Origin: Faecalibacterium sp. HTF-F
GTDB taxonomy: Bacteria; Bacillota; Clostridia; Oscillospirales; Ruminococcaceae
Length of the DNA stretch: 64,000 nucleotides
NCBI RefSeq assembly: GCF_023347535.1
Contig: NZ_CP094473.1
Coordinates: 2,604,001 to 2,668,000 of the forward strand
Direction: 5' to 3'
A program made the position numbers and the translations under genes. Positions 42,718 through 51,003 of this stretch are shown piece after piece. The notes under the pieces were generated by a model. It was given only the letters and a program-made list of their open reading frames with translations. It was not told the origin of the DNA and did not search any database. Each line of letters starts with the position of its first letter. Position 1 is the first letter of the stretch.

Positions 42718-44008
42718 ATTCCGTAATTTTCCGGCACTCCACGTAGTACCGCTTTTCTTCGGCGTGGCCCATGCTGAAGGTCTTGCGGGGCAGCACGCCG
42801 CCCATCACAACGCCCTTGAACAGGTCGCTCTTGGCAAACGGCGGCATCAGAAAGGCCACAGCGCCCTTTTTGCACAGGGCGCGGACGGCAGGCTCATCGT
42901 GGACGTAATCCACCCGTGCCTCCGTGTGGCGTTCCATATAGTCCGCAATAAAATCGTCGATGGTGCCCACGGTCAGCGGCTCGGTGGGGTTCTCGAAGCT
43001 GAGCACGTTGGACATGTGCGGCCCTGCCAGCGTGAAGGGCTGCTGCTTGCCGCCGCCGAAGCAGCAGCCGACCATATTGGAGTCGCTCCACGTGATCAGG
43101 CTCAGCAGCACCGTGGCGCAGTCCACATTGAACAGCACCCGGTGGATGGGCTCGATCTCGATGGCGGGCGAGTGCACATTGCACACCTCGGCCAGACACC
43201 AGCGGGCGGGATGCACCGCGGCCTGCTCCGGCGTCAGGGTCTTTTTCAGCTCCTCCCAGCAGGCCTTTGCGGTGGCCAGCGAATGGTTGCCGTCGCCCAC
43301 GGCCAGCGTCAGCGGGTCGCGGCGGGTGGCATCCGGGTACTTTTTGTCAAACTCTTCCTGACTGCCCAGCACGGCCAGTGCATCCTCGATCTGCGCGATG
43401 AGGGCAGGGTCTTCCACGGCCCAGCCCGCAATGTGGCCGCCGTTCAGCATCAATTCGCCCTCGTATACCTTGGGCAGCTCCTGCTTGTGCGCTGCCACCG
43501 GCTCGATGAGGGTGCAGCCCGGGTCATCGGCCAGCATCATGATGTGAGGCGTTTCCAGGCTGGCGCCGGTGCGCACCTTCATGCGAGGTGGGATGCGGCT
43601 TTCCACGGTGCTCTCGCTGGGGCGCACCGTGCATTTCTCGCCCCGGCGGTAGCTGTAGGCTTCCAGATCCACCATGCCCACAAGGCCCTGCCGCACCTTG
43701 CCGCTCTGCTCGGTGCGCTCTACGTAGATAAAGCCGTCCACCGCGCGGGTAAGCACATTCTGTGCGTAATCGTCCATGGCGGCGTGAATCTTTTCAATGC
43801 GGGCGTCCGCATCGCCGTCCTCCAGATAGACCTCCGGCAGGATCAGGTTCAGGGTGCTGGGACTGCCCGCTGCAGCGGCCTCGGCCTTCTGCCAGTAATC
43901 CCGGTCACTGGTGAACTGGTCGCAGGCGATGCAGCCCCACTTTTCCAGCGGGATCTGTGCCGAAGGCAGAAGGATATGGGCCGGTGCAAAGCAGGATTTG
44001 GTATTCAT
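42716..44008 (-). CDS. DUF1015-family protein
   Basis: 430 residues. N-terminal ILLPSAQIPLEKWGCIACDQ and central LTLAVGDGNHSLATAKACWE match DUF1015 proteins, often found near serine or cell-wall genes in anaerobes; the biochemical role is not established. RBS GGGAGGAA. Stop codon abuts repeat element copy 2. Last gene of the rpe-to-DUF1015 run. Confidence 0.82.
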   Translation of the reverse strand: MNTKSCFAPAHILLPSAQIPLEKWGCIACDQFTSDRDYWQKAEAAAAGSPSTLNLILPEVYLEDGDADARIEKIHAAMDDYAQNVLTRAVDGFIYVERTEQSGKVRQGLVGMVDLEAYSYRRGEKCTVRPSESTVESRIPPRMKVRTGASLETPHIMMLADDPGCTLIEPVAAHKQELPKVYEGELMLNGGHIAGWAVEDPALIAQIEDALAVLGSQEEFDKKYPDATRRDPLTLAVGDGNHSLATAKACWEELKKTLTPEQAAVHPARWCLAEVCNVHSPAIEIEPIHRVLFNVDCATVLLSLITWSDSNMVGCCFGGGKQQPFTLAGPHMSNVLSFENPTEPLTVGTIDDFIADYMERHTEARVDYVHDEPAVRALCKKGAVAFLMPPFAKSDLFKGVVMGGVLPRKTFSMGHAEEKRYYVECRKITE

Positions 44009-44041
44009 AGCAGATTCCTCCCTCTTATAAAACCAGAGACG

Positions 44042-45121
44042 TTACTGGAAGATGTCGGCGCTGTGCAGCACCAGATGCTGCACGCCCTGTCCGGCGGCAG
44101 ACTGCTCCAGTGCGGTGCGGCTGTCGGCGTCCACCGCCTTGTCTGCCGTCACCAGCAGGTTGTCCATGCCCAGCGTCACAGCAGGCACATCCAGCGACAC
44201 GCTGTTGGTATTGCACTGATCCAGCGTGTAGCTGAACCACAGGGTCATGCTGCCCGCAAAGCGGCTCTGCAGGGCGGCGATATCCGCCTTGAGCTGATCC
44301 GCGCGGGAAACGCCGCTGGTCTCGCCGTAGTCCTGTTTGCGGCTGAGCTTCGGGAACTGGACATTGGTCAGGACCACCTGCTCAAAGCCCATGCCCTGCA
44401 CCTCGGCCACAAGGTCGCCTACATATTCCACTGCCGCAGCGGAGTAGGGGTTCAGCCATGCATTGCCGTCCTTCTGGGCGTCCAGCCACAGGCCGTCGCC
44501 GTAGTGGATAGCCATGCTGCGGTCGGTGCGGGAGGAGATGGGGTCCTTGAAGGCTGCAAGCTGGGCCACAGGGATCACGCCCTCTTCCCGGAAGATAGCC
44601 GCGATGCGGGCCGGGTCCACGGTGGTACCGGCAATGCTCTGGGCGGCAGCCGGCACCTGCGAAGCGTAGCAGATGCTGCCATCCGGTGTTTTCAGGGTCA
44701 CAAGGCCGTAGTCTGCCCCCTGTGCCTTGAGCTGCTGTGCCGCCGCACGGATGGATGCGTCATCGGCAAGGGCACTTACGTCCACCGCCGCCCAGCTGCC
44801 GCCGGTGACGGCCCTGCCGTCCAGCCCCTTGGGCTGTTCCGGCTCCGGCTGGGACGAGGCCGCTTCCTCTGCCGCCGCAGATGCAGCCGCTTCGGAGGAA
44901 GCCGCTGCGCGGGATGCAGATTCCGCTTCCAGATCCCGGTTCTTCACCACGGTGTACCATGTGTGCGTGGCCCAGTCCAGCACATGGGGTGCCGCCAGCC
45001 ATGCCGCGCCCAGCACCACCAGCACCAGCACCAGGATGCCAACGCCGCGCTTGATGCGGGCGCCCCGGCTGTAGAAGCTGCGGTGGTAGCGCTTGACCTT
45101 CTGCCGTTTATACTTTGCCAT
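44042..45121 (-). CDS. DUF4015/GHL13-like putative glycoside hydrolase, membrane-anchored
   Basis: 359 residues from ATG 45121 (GGGAGGAGGA upstream). Basic cytoplasmic N-terminus, one membrane segment (GVGILVLVLVVLGAAWL), Ala/Ser/Glu-rich linker, then a TIM-barrel-like domain (ADYGLVTLKTPDGSICYASQ, NAWLNPYSAAAVEYVGDLV, FEQVVLTNVQFP) resembling DUF4015. Substrate unknown. 24 bp below the rnfA-like gene. Confidence 0.72.
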   Translation of the reverse strand: MAKYKRQKVKRYHRSFYSRGARIKRGVGILVLVLVVLGAAWLAAPHVLDWATHTWYTVVKNRDLEAESASRAAASSEAAASAAAEEAASSQPEPEQPKGLDGRAVTGGSWAAVDVSALADDASIRAAAQQLKAQGADYGLVTLKTPDGSICYASQVPAAAQSIAGTTVDPARIAAIFREEGVIPVAQLAAFKDPISSRTDRSMAIHYGDGLWLDAQKDGNAWLNPYSAAAVEYVGDLVAEVQGMGFEQVVLTNVQFPKLSRKQDYGETSGVSRADQLKADIAALQSRFAGSMTLWFSYTLDQCNTNSVSLDVPAVTLGMDNLLVTADKAVDADSRTALEQSAAGQGVQHLVLHSADIFQ

Positions 45122-45145
45122 TGTCGATCCTCCTCCCTGCAAAAA

Positions 45146-45757
45146 TCACAGGATCACAGAATGTCCGGTAAAACCATAGATCGCCAGTGCCAGCACACCG
45201 ATGTACACCAGCGTGATGGGCAGGCCGCGGAAGGCTTCCGGGATGGCCTTGCTGCGCAGGCGGTGGCGGGCTTCCGTTACCAGCAGCACCGCCAGCACAT
45301 AGCCAAGGCCGCTGCCCAGACCAAACCCGAGGGACTGGCCCAGCGTAAAGCTCTGGGTGCGCTCCACCAGCACGGTGCCCAGCACACAGCTGTTCAGGCC
45401 CGCCAGCGGCACGATGCGCAGCAGTGCACTGCGGTGCGGCAGGCCCTTTGCCAGCCACAGCACCGCGTGTTCCAGCAGGCACACCACGGCGATGCTGGCA
45501 ATATAGACCAGCGGGCGCAGCTGGGCACGGTTTGCCAGCGGCGCGATCCGGCTGCCGGCATACCATGCAAAGGGCGTTACCAAAATCTGGGTGATGCACA
45601 GCTGCATGCCGAACAGCCAGCTGCTGATGCGGTCATCGCCCACCAGCTGCACCAGACGGGACACGCCCAGCGCACGGGTAAAGACGGCGTTCTGTGCGAA
45701 CACCGCCAGCAGTGCATAGTTGAAGAACACTGCACTGGTCGTAACAACATCTTTCAT
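45146..45757 (-). CDS. RnfA-like membrane protein lacking canonical Fe-S cysteines
   Basis: 203 residues, six membrane segments, Rnf-Nqr family. The C-terminal FRGLPITLVYIGVLALAIYG aligns well with RnfA/RsxA ([20 protein letters not shown]). In RnfA the motif LGLCPF holds a cluster Cys; here it is LGVSRL (Ser33). The second motif TTNCAVLG is GLNSCVLG here (Ser123, with Cys124 displaced by one). ATG overlaps the rnfE-like stop by 4 bp. Confidence 0.83.
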   Translation of the reverse strand: MKDVVTTSAVFFNYALLAVFAQNAVFTRALGVSRLVQLVGDDRISSWLFGMQLCITQILVTPFAWYAGSRIAPLANRAQLRPLVYIASIAVVCLLEHAVLWLAKGLPHRSALLRIVPLAGLNSCVLGTVLVERTQSFTLGQSLGFGLGSGLGYVLAVLLVTEARHRLRSKAIPEAFRGLPITLVYIGVLALAIYGFTGHSVIL

Positions 45758-46476
45758 CCTTCGCGGTCCGCCTCCTTCTGGGAATGCACATCCACAAGGT
45801 TGCCCGCCTCTTTGGTGAGATATGCCCTGCGCCTTGCGGCCAGCGCACGCCATACCGCGCAAAGCACGCCCAGCACGATAAAGCCGCCCGCCGGCATCCC
45901 GGCCATGGGCAGCACCGGGCGGCTGACTGCCACGCCGAACACAGTGCCTGCGGCCAGCCATTCACGGATGCAGCCCAGCAGCACCAGCAGCAAAGCATAG
46001 CCCACGGTGATGCGCAGGCCCTTGGAAACGGCCTTGCGCACCGTCTCCTGTACGCGGCCGAAACGGTAGGTCAGCAGCGGCTCCACCGTGAGCATGGGCA
46101 GATAGATGCCAAGGCTCAGCAGGCCGGTGCCGAACAGCATGTTCAGGATGGGGTACACCGCCAGATACACCACAGCAGTGCTGAAGCCGTACACCAGTGC
46201 ACGGGGCAGCAGCTTTTTCTGCAGCGTTTCCGGGGCAGGGTCCTCGTCGTACAGGGGCACAAGGCGGCTCAGCAGGCAGGCCAGCACGCGGGAGGGCACC
46301 AGCAGCAGCGCCACCGCCGCCGCCAGCATCACCGCATTCTGGCCGCTGGTGGCAAGCACCACCAGCGGGGCCAGACCCATGCCCTGCATGACCACCGGGT
46401 TATTCAGGAACACCCGGTCATGGTGGGCAAATTTGCCGGAGTCTTTTACGATCAGTTCAGCCGTTGCGCGTCTCAT
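45754..46476 (-). CDS. RnfE-like membrane protein lacking canonical Fe-S cysteines
   Basis: 240 residues, Rnf-Nqr family. FLNNPVVMQGMGLAPLVVLA aligns to the RnfE/RsxE block NNSALVQLLGLCPLLAVT, with Ala36 for Cys. The second motif PLIVTNCIVVGR is replaced by PMLTVEPLLTYR (Glu132, Pro133). LGCIREWLAAGTVF and MPAGGFIVLG match conserved RnfE segments. Overlaps both neighbours by 4 bp (ATGA). Confidence 0.8.
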   Translation of the reverse strand: MRRATAELIVKDSGKFAHHDRVFLNNPVVMQGMGLAPLVVLATSGQNAVMLAAAVALLLVPSRVLACLLSRLVPLYDEDPAPETLQKKLLPRALVYGFSTAVVYLAVYPILNMLFGTGLLSLGIYLPMLTVEPLLTYRFGRVQETVRKAVSKGLRITVGYALLLVLLGCIREWLAAGTVFGVAVSRPVLPMAGMPAGGFIVLGVLCAVWRALAARRRAYLTKEAGNLVDVHSQKEADREG

Positions 46477-47492
46477 TGTGCTGCCCCCTTTCCGGCATCT
46501 GCCTGCAGATGGGTCAGGTGATACAGCTTTGCCTCGGTGCGGTCGATCCATGCCGACACACTGTTGACCACCAGCAGCGCAAAGCATACACCGGTCTCAT
46601 ACACGCCGTAGTAGCGGAAGCCCATGCTCACAACACCCACCAGCACACCGTACAGGATGCGGCCCATGCGGTGATGCACACAGGTATAGGGTTCGTTGAG
46701 CAGGAACACTGCACTGAACAGGATCGCGCCGGTGAGCAGCTCGTCCCGCACGCACCGCAGGCGGGGCAGCACATTTGCCAGCACGGCACTGTCGGCCAGA
46801 CCCGCCTGCCGCGGGAAGAGGAAGGCGATCAGCGCACAGGTGAGCAGAAAGCTGACCGAGGCAGACATGTGGGCGTCCTTCTGGGTCCACAGAAACAGGC
46901 CGCAGGCCAGGATCACCAGCGCCGCGCCGGTGCCCATGGGGGCGGCATACTCGCCCAGACTCAGCACCAGCGAACGGATGTTCAGCATACCGCCGCTGCG
47001 CAGGGTGTCCTCAATGGTGCTGGACACCGGCACCATGGAAGCGTCCCACAGGGGGATGCTGGTGTAGGGCTGGGGGTAGCGGAACACCTGCTCCGGCCAT
47101 GACACCGCCGCCACCACATAGCCCACAGCGGCGGGGTTGAAGGGGTAGCTGCCGTAGCCGCCGAAGATCTCCTTGCCGATGAGCACACCGGCAAGCACCG
47201 CGGCGATCAGAACATAGATATCCACCGTTACCGGCATCAGCAGGGCAATGACGAGTGCAAAGCTCTCGTTGGAAAAGTCACCGGCCTGATACACGCGGCG
47301 GCGCAGCAGCGAAACAAGACGGTCGCACAGATTTCCGGTGAGCACCGCGATGCCGCACAGCAGCAGAGGACGCACACCGTACAGGAAGCAGGCCATCCAC
47401 AGCACCGGCACCGCCATAAAGCAGATATGCTTATAGTAGCGGCCGGTCTTCTGGAGCTGCGCTTCCTGTTCCCGGATCAAAGATTCATCCAT
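46473..47492 (-). CDS. RnfD-like membrane protein lacking the FMN-attachment motif
   Basis: 339 residues from ATG 47492 (AAAGGA upstream). NQR2/RnfB/RnfD-type layout with ~9 membrane segments, including FSNESFALVIALLMPVTVDI and GGYGSYPFNPAAVGYVV. RnfD carries FMN on Thr in (S/T)GAT; the corresponding stretch here (EDTLRSGGMLNIRS, ~161-174) has no SGAT. LSLGEYAAPMGTGAALVIL matches the segment after it. rnfC, rnfG and rnfB are not adjacent. Confidence 0.8.
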   Translation of the reverse strand: MDESLIREQEAQLQKTGRYYKHICFMAVPVLWMACFLYGVRPLLLCGIAVLTGNLCDRLVSLLRRRVYQAGDFSNESFALVIALLMPVTVDIYVLIAAVLAGVLIGKEIFGGYGSYPFNPAAVGYVVAAVSWPEQVFRYPQPYTSIPLWDASMVPVSSTIEDTLRSGGMLNIRSLVLSLGEYAAPMGTGAALVILACGLFLWTQKDAHMSASVSFLLTCALIAFLFPRQAGLADSAVLANVLPRLRCVRDELLTGAILFSAVFLLNEPYTCVHHRMGRILYGVLVGVVSMGFRYYGVYETGVCFALLVVNSVSAWIDRTEAKLYHLTHLQADAGKGAAQ

Positions 47493-47513
47493 AAATGGTT
47501 TTCCTTTCAAGGG

Positions 47514-48164
47514 TCAAAGGCTGGCGAGGTGCTGCACCGCTGCAGCAGGGTCTGCTGCACCGAACACCGCACTGCCCGCCACCAGAATATCGGCACCCGC
47601 TTCCACGCACTGGGGCGCGGTGGTGCTGTCCACACCGCCATCCACTTCCAGCAGGTAGTGTGCGCCGCGTGCCGCGCGCTCCGCCTTGAGCCAGCGCAGC
47701 TTGTCCAGCGCCGAGGGCATGAACTTCTGCCCGCCGAAGCCGGGCTCCACGCTCATCACCAGCACAAGGTCCAGCTGGTCAAGATAGGGTGCCAGCGCCT
47801 GCGGGTCGGTGCCGGGCTTGATGGTCAGGCCCACCTTGCAGCCCAGCGCCCTGACCGCATCGATGGTGGCCTGAATATCGTCCTCACACTCAAGGTGGAA
47901 GTTGTACAGGGTGGCACCGGCCTTGATGAAGGCTTCCGCATACTGCAGCGGGTGGCTGATCATCAGGTGCACATCATAAAAGGCATCCGGCAGGTTTTTG
48001 TGCAGGCTCTTGAGCACCGGCACGCCAAAGCTGATGTTGGGCACAAAGTGGCCGTCCATCACATCATAATGCAGCATCTGTGCACCGGCGTCCAGCACCA
48101 TGCGGCAGTCTGCACCCAGTTTGCCAAAATCAGCAGAAAGAATCGAAGGACTTACGATCGCCAT
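47514..48164 (-). CDS. rpe: Ribulose-phosphate 3-epimerase
   Basis: 216 residues, TIM barrel with SPSILSADFG, MLHYDVMDGHFVPNISFG, DVHLMI, VLVMSVEPGFGGQKF and LEVDGGV; metal and catalytic His/Asp residues are present. Interconverts ribulose-5-P and xylulose-5-P. RBS is weak. First gene of a run that continues into the Rnf-like trio 21 bp downstream. Confidence 0.96.
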   Translation of the reverse strand: MAIVSPSILSADFGKLGADCRMVLDAGAQMLHYDVMDGHFVPNISFGVPVLKSLHKNLPDAFYDVHLMISHPLQYAEAFIKAGATLYNFHLECEDDIQATIDAVRALGCKVGLTIKPGTDPQALAPYLDQLDLVLVMSVEPGFGGQKFMPSALDKLRWLKAERAARGAHYLLEVDGGVDSTTAPQCVEAGADILVAGSAVFGAADPAAAVQHLASL

Positions 48165-48380
48165 ATTCTATCTTTACGCTCCGTTATTTTATAGTTTATT
48201 ATTCCCCATTGTCCCACCATTGTGCCGGTTCACGGCCTTTGAAACAGCATGGACATGGTTATCTTTTAGTTTACATGAAAACGCCCAAAAAATCAAACCC
48301 GCCAACGGCTTTTTCACCGAAATGACGTATTTGGAAAGATCTGTCCATTTGCGAAGTAAACTCCCTCAGTCGCCGGGAAA
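48165..48380. other. Gene-free stretch upstream of rpe
   Basis: AT-richer, with a TATAAA -10 candidate near 48190 on the minus strand; no gene or other structure seen. Confidence 0.4.
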
Positions 48381-48560
48381 ACCCTCTCAGTCATCGCTGC
48401 GCGATGCCAGCTCCCCCGAAGGAGGAGCTTTTACGCATCTCACGGTCAGCACGAATAAAGCTCCCCCTGAGAGGAAAGACTTCCCCCGGCCGGGGGAAGA
48501 TGTCGCGCAGCGACAAAAGGGGGAATCTGACAAAGCCATCAGGCTTTGACTGAGAGGGTT
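48381..48560. repeat. Symmetrical repeat element, copy 3 (180 bp)
   Basis: ACCCTCTCAGTCA ... TGACTGAGAGGGTT. Left variable hairpin ATCGC-TGC-GCGAT, right AAAGCC-ATCA-GGCTTT. Carries an extra insert with ACTTCCCCCGGCCGGGGGAAG and TGTCGCGCAGCGACA palindromes also seen in copy 5. Confidence 0.88.
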
Positions 48561-48607
48561 CGTCCCGCGCAAGGCACCCCCAGCGGCAAAGGTTCCCCAC
48601 GCCAAAA

Positions 48608-48644
48608 CAGCCAGACCACCCCGCTCCATGGGACAGTCTGGCTG
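48608..48644 (-). terminator. Terminator of the two-component operon
   Basis: CAGCCAGAC / GTCTGGCTG stem then TTTTGG on the minus strand. Confidence 0.75.
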
Positions 48645-48649
48645 GAAGT

Positions 48650-50170
48650 TCATTCTACGGGCTTCATGCTGGCGGGGTCTTCCACAACGGGCTCTCCGCC
48701 GGCCTCATCCGGCAGGCGCTTCATGCCGCCGGGGTTCGGTGCCACGGTGGGCAGGGTGAACACGAACCGGCACCACTCGCCCTGCTGGCTCTCCACCCGG
48801 ATCTGCCCGCCGGAAAGGTTCACCAGCACCTTGCAGATGTTCAGGCCCAGACCCGCGCCCCGGGCATGCAGGCCGCGGGAGCGGTCCTCCTTGTAGAACC
48901 GCTGGAACACGTAGGGCAGCGCCTCCGGGCTGATGCCCTGACCGGAGTTCCAGATGGAGATCTCGGCTTCCGGGCCCAGCTTTTCCACCCTGAAGCGGAT
49001 GGTGCCCCCTGCCGGGGTGAACTTGATGGCGTTGTCCAGCAGGTTATACACCACCTGATGGATCAGGTCGGGGTCGGCGTAGACCAGCACCTTTTCGTCC
49101 ATGGTCAGGCCATCGATGTCGATCATGCCGTCGTTGATGCGCTGCTCTGCCGACAGCGCCACGCCGGTGATGGTCTCCCAGATGTTGAACATCCGGGCGT
49201 TCACCTGATATTCGCCGCTTTCCAGCTTGGAGAGATCCAGCATATTCTGGATGAGCCGTGCCAGACGGCCCGTTTCCTCGCTGACCAGCTGCAGGTAGTG
49301 GTTCTGCATATCCGGCGGGATGGTGCCATCCAGAATGCCGTCCACAAAGCCCTTGATGGTGGTCATAGGGGTGCGCAGCTCGTGGGCGATGTTGCCCATG
49401 AACTGGCCCCGGGAGTTGTCGTTCATCTGGATGTTGTCCGCCATGCGGTTGAAGGTGCGGGCAAGGTCTGCCACCTCGCCTTCGCCCTCCACGCCTTCCA
49501 CGCGGACCGAAAGATCCCCGCCGCCAAAGCGCTGGGCGGCGTCCGTCACCTTCTGCAGCGGGTCGGTGAGCTGGCGCATCAGGATCTTGGTCAGGATGCT
49601 GGCGCACAGCAGCATCACGCAGGCCGACAGCAGGAAGTTGGACCAGAACTGCTGCTTGAACTGGGTCAGCTGCTCGCCGGAAGAGCACAGGAACAGGTAG
49701 CCGCTGGGCTGGCCGTGCTCATTGCGCATTTCGCTGACCGTGATGTAGCTTTTCCCGTCCAGCATACCGTCCAGCGTGCCGAACACATGGTAGTAGTCCG
49801 CATCGGCAGTGCCGATCTTCTCCATCATTTCTTTCGGCACGGTCAGGCTCTCCAGCTTGTCCGGGCTGGAGGCGATCATCACCCGGCCGTCGTTGTCGGT
49901 AAAGAACAGATAGGCCTCTGCGCTCTCGCCGATGATCTCCAGCTTGGTGCTCAGTGCGTCCAGCTCATCGCCTTCCGGCAGCTCCGCCTGCTGGACCAGA
50001 TACTGGGCCGTGCGCTGGGTGACGCCCACCACCTGATCCAATGTTTCGTAGCGGTCCTTGGCGAAGTAGTTTTTGAACAGCACCCACTCCGAAGCTCCCA
50101 TCAGCACGATGCCCAGCACCATCAGGGTGGACACCAGCGAGAAGAACGCCACCGAGATACTTTTGCGCAT
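48650..50170 (-). CDS. Sensor histidine kinase (PhoR/WalK-like layout)
   Basis: 506 residues. Two membrane segments (~8-28 and ~178-196) flank an extracellular dCache/PAS-like domain; then HAMP (~198-250), dimerisation helix with phosphoacceptor His263 in NIAHELRTPMTT, and an HATPase domain with VYNLLDNAIKFT, SGQGI and GAGLGL. The ligand is unknown. TAATG overlap with the regulator gene shows coupled translation. Pro-rich C-terminal tail. Confidence 0.93.
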   Translation of the reverse strand: MRKSISVAFFSLVSTLMVLGIVLMGASEWVLFKNYFAKDRYETLDQVVGVTQRTAQYLVQQAELPEGDELDALSTKLEIIGESAEAYLFFTDNDGRVMIASSPDKLESLTVPKEMMEKIGTADADYYHVFGTLDGMLDGKSYITVSEMRNEHGQPSGYLFLCSSGEQLTQFKQQFWSNFLLSACVMLLCASILTKILMRQLTDPLQKVTDAAQRFGGGDLSVRVEGVEGEGEVADLARTFNRMADNIQMNDNSRGQFMGNIAHELRTPMTTIKGFVDGILDGTIPPDMQNHYLQLVSEETGRLARLIQNMLDLSKLESGEYQVNARMFNIWETITGVALSAEQRINDGMIDIDGLTMDEKVLVYADPDLIHQVVYNLLDNAIKFTPAGGTIRFRVEKLGPEAEISIWNSGQGISPEALPYVFQRFYKEDRSRGLHARGAGLGLNICKVLVNLSGGQIRVESQQGEWCRFVFTLPTVAPNPGGMKRLPDEAGGEPVVEDPASMKPVE

Positions 50171-50868
50171 TACTGACGCACCTCGAACTTATAGCCAACG
50201 CCCCATACGGTCTTCAGCTCCCATTTATCGGAAGCACCGGCCAGCTTCTCGCGCAGGCGCTTGACATGCACATCAATGGTGCGGCTGTCGCCGTAATACT
50301 CAAAGCCCCACACCTCGTCCAGCAGCTGGTCGCGGGTGTAGACACGGTTCGGATGGGAGGCCAGGCAGTTCAGCAGTTCCAGCTCCTTGGGGGGAGCCTC
50401 CACCACCTTGCCCTTGACCCGCAGCTCATAGCTGTTCATGTCCAGACGCAGGTTGTCGAATTCGATCACGCCCTCGGTGCTCTCGGCAGCGGCAGTGGTG
50501 GTCTGGCAGCGGCGCAGCACCGCCTTGATGCGGGCCACCACTTCCTTGGCGTCAAAGGGCTTCACCATGTAATCGTCTGCACCCAGTTCCAGCCCCAGCA
50601 CCTTATCAAAGGTCTCGCCCTTGGCCGTGAGCATCATCACCGGGGTGTTGCCCGCCTTGCGGATGCGGCGGCAGACCTCCAGACCATCCATCTTGGGCAT
50701 CATCACATCCAGCAGCACCATATCGGGCTTGACCTGATTGAACTTTTCCAGACCTTCTTCGCCATCGTTTGCCACCGTGACCTGATAGCCCTCCTTGGTC
50801 AGGTACAGCCGCAGCAGCTCGCAGATATTGGTATCGTCGTCCACAACGAGGATCTTTTCGTTGGCCAT
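50170..50868 (-). CDS. OmpR/PhoB-family response regulator
   Basis: 232 residues: receiver domain with DDD (10-12), phospho-acceptor Asp54 (VLLDVMMP) and Lys in VKPFD; C-terminal winged helix (ELELLNCLASHPNRVYTRDQ, DSRTIDVHVKRLREKL). This family binds pairs of 11-bp direct repeats; the array at 1207-1336 is a speculative target. RBS GGGAGGAAA. Confidence 0.95.
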   Translation of the reverse strand: MANEKILVVDDDTNICELLRLYLTKEGYQVTVANDGEEGLEKFNQVKPDMVLLDVMMPKMDGLEVCRRIRKAGNTPVMMLTAKGETFDKVLGLELGADDYMVKPFDAKEVVARIKAVLRRCQTTTAAAESTEGVIEFDNLRLDMNSYELRVKGKVVEAPPKELELLNCLASHPNRVYTRDQLLDEVWGFEYYGDSRTIDVHVKRLREKLAGASDKWELKTVWGVGYKFEVRQ

Positions 50869-51003
50869 AATGATTTCCTCCCATTTTATCGGATGCCCGC
50901 CGGGACGGGCAGAGCAGCAAAGTATTCCACTTCTTATTATACGGAAGAGTTATGACAAAATAAAGAAGGATTTGTATGATTTTTTCACGATTCCGGCCCG
51001 GCC

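Noticed and set aside
42764..46000. 1078-codon plus-strand frame over DUF1015 to RnfE-like genes
   Set aside because: Spans four well-supported minus-strand genes with overlaps and RBSs; His/Gln-rich antisense artefact.
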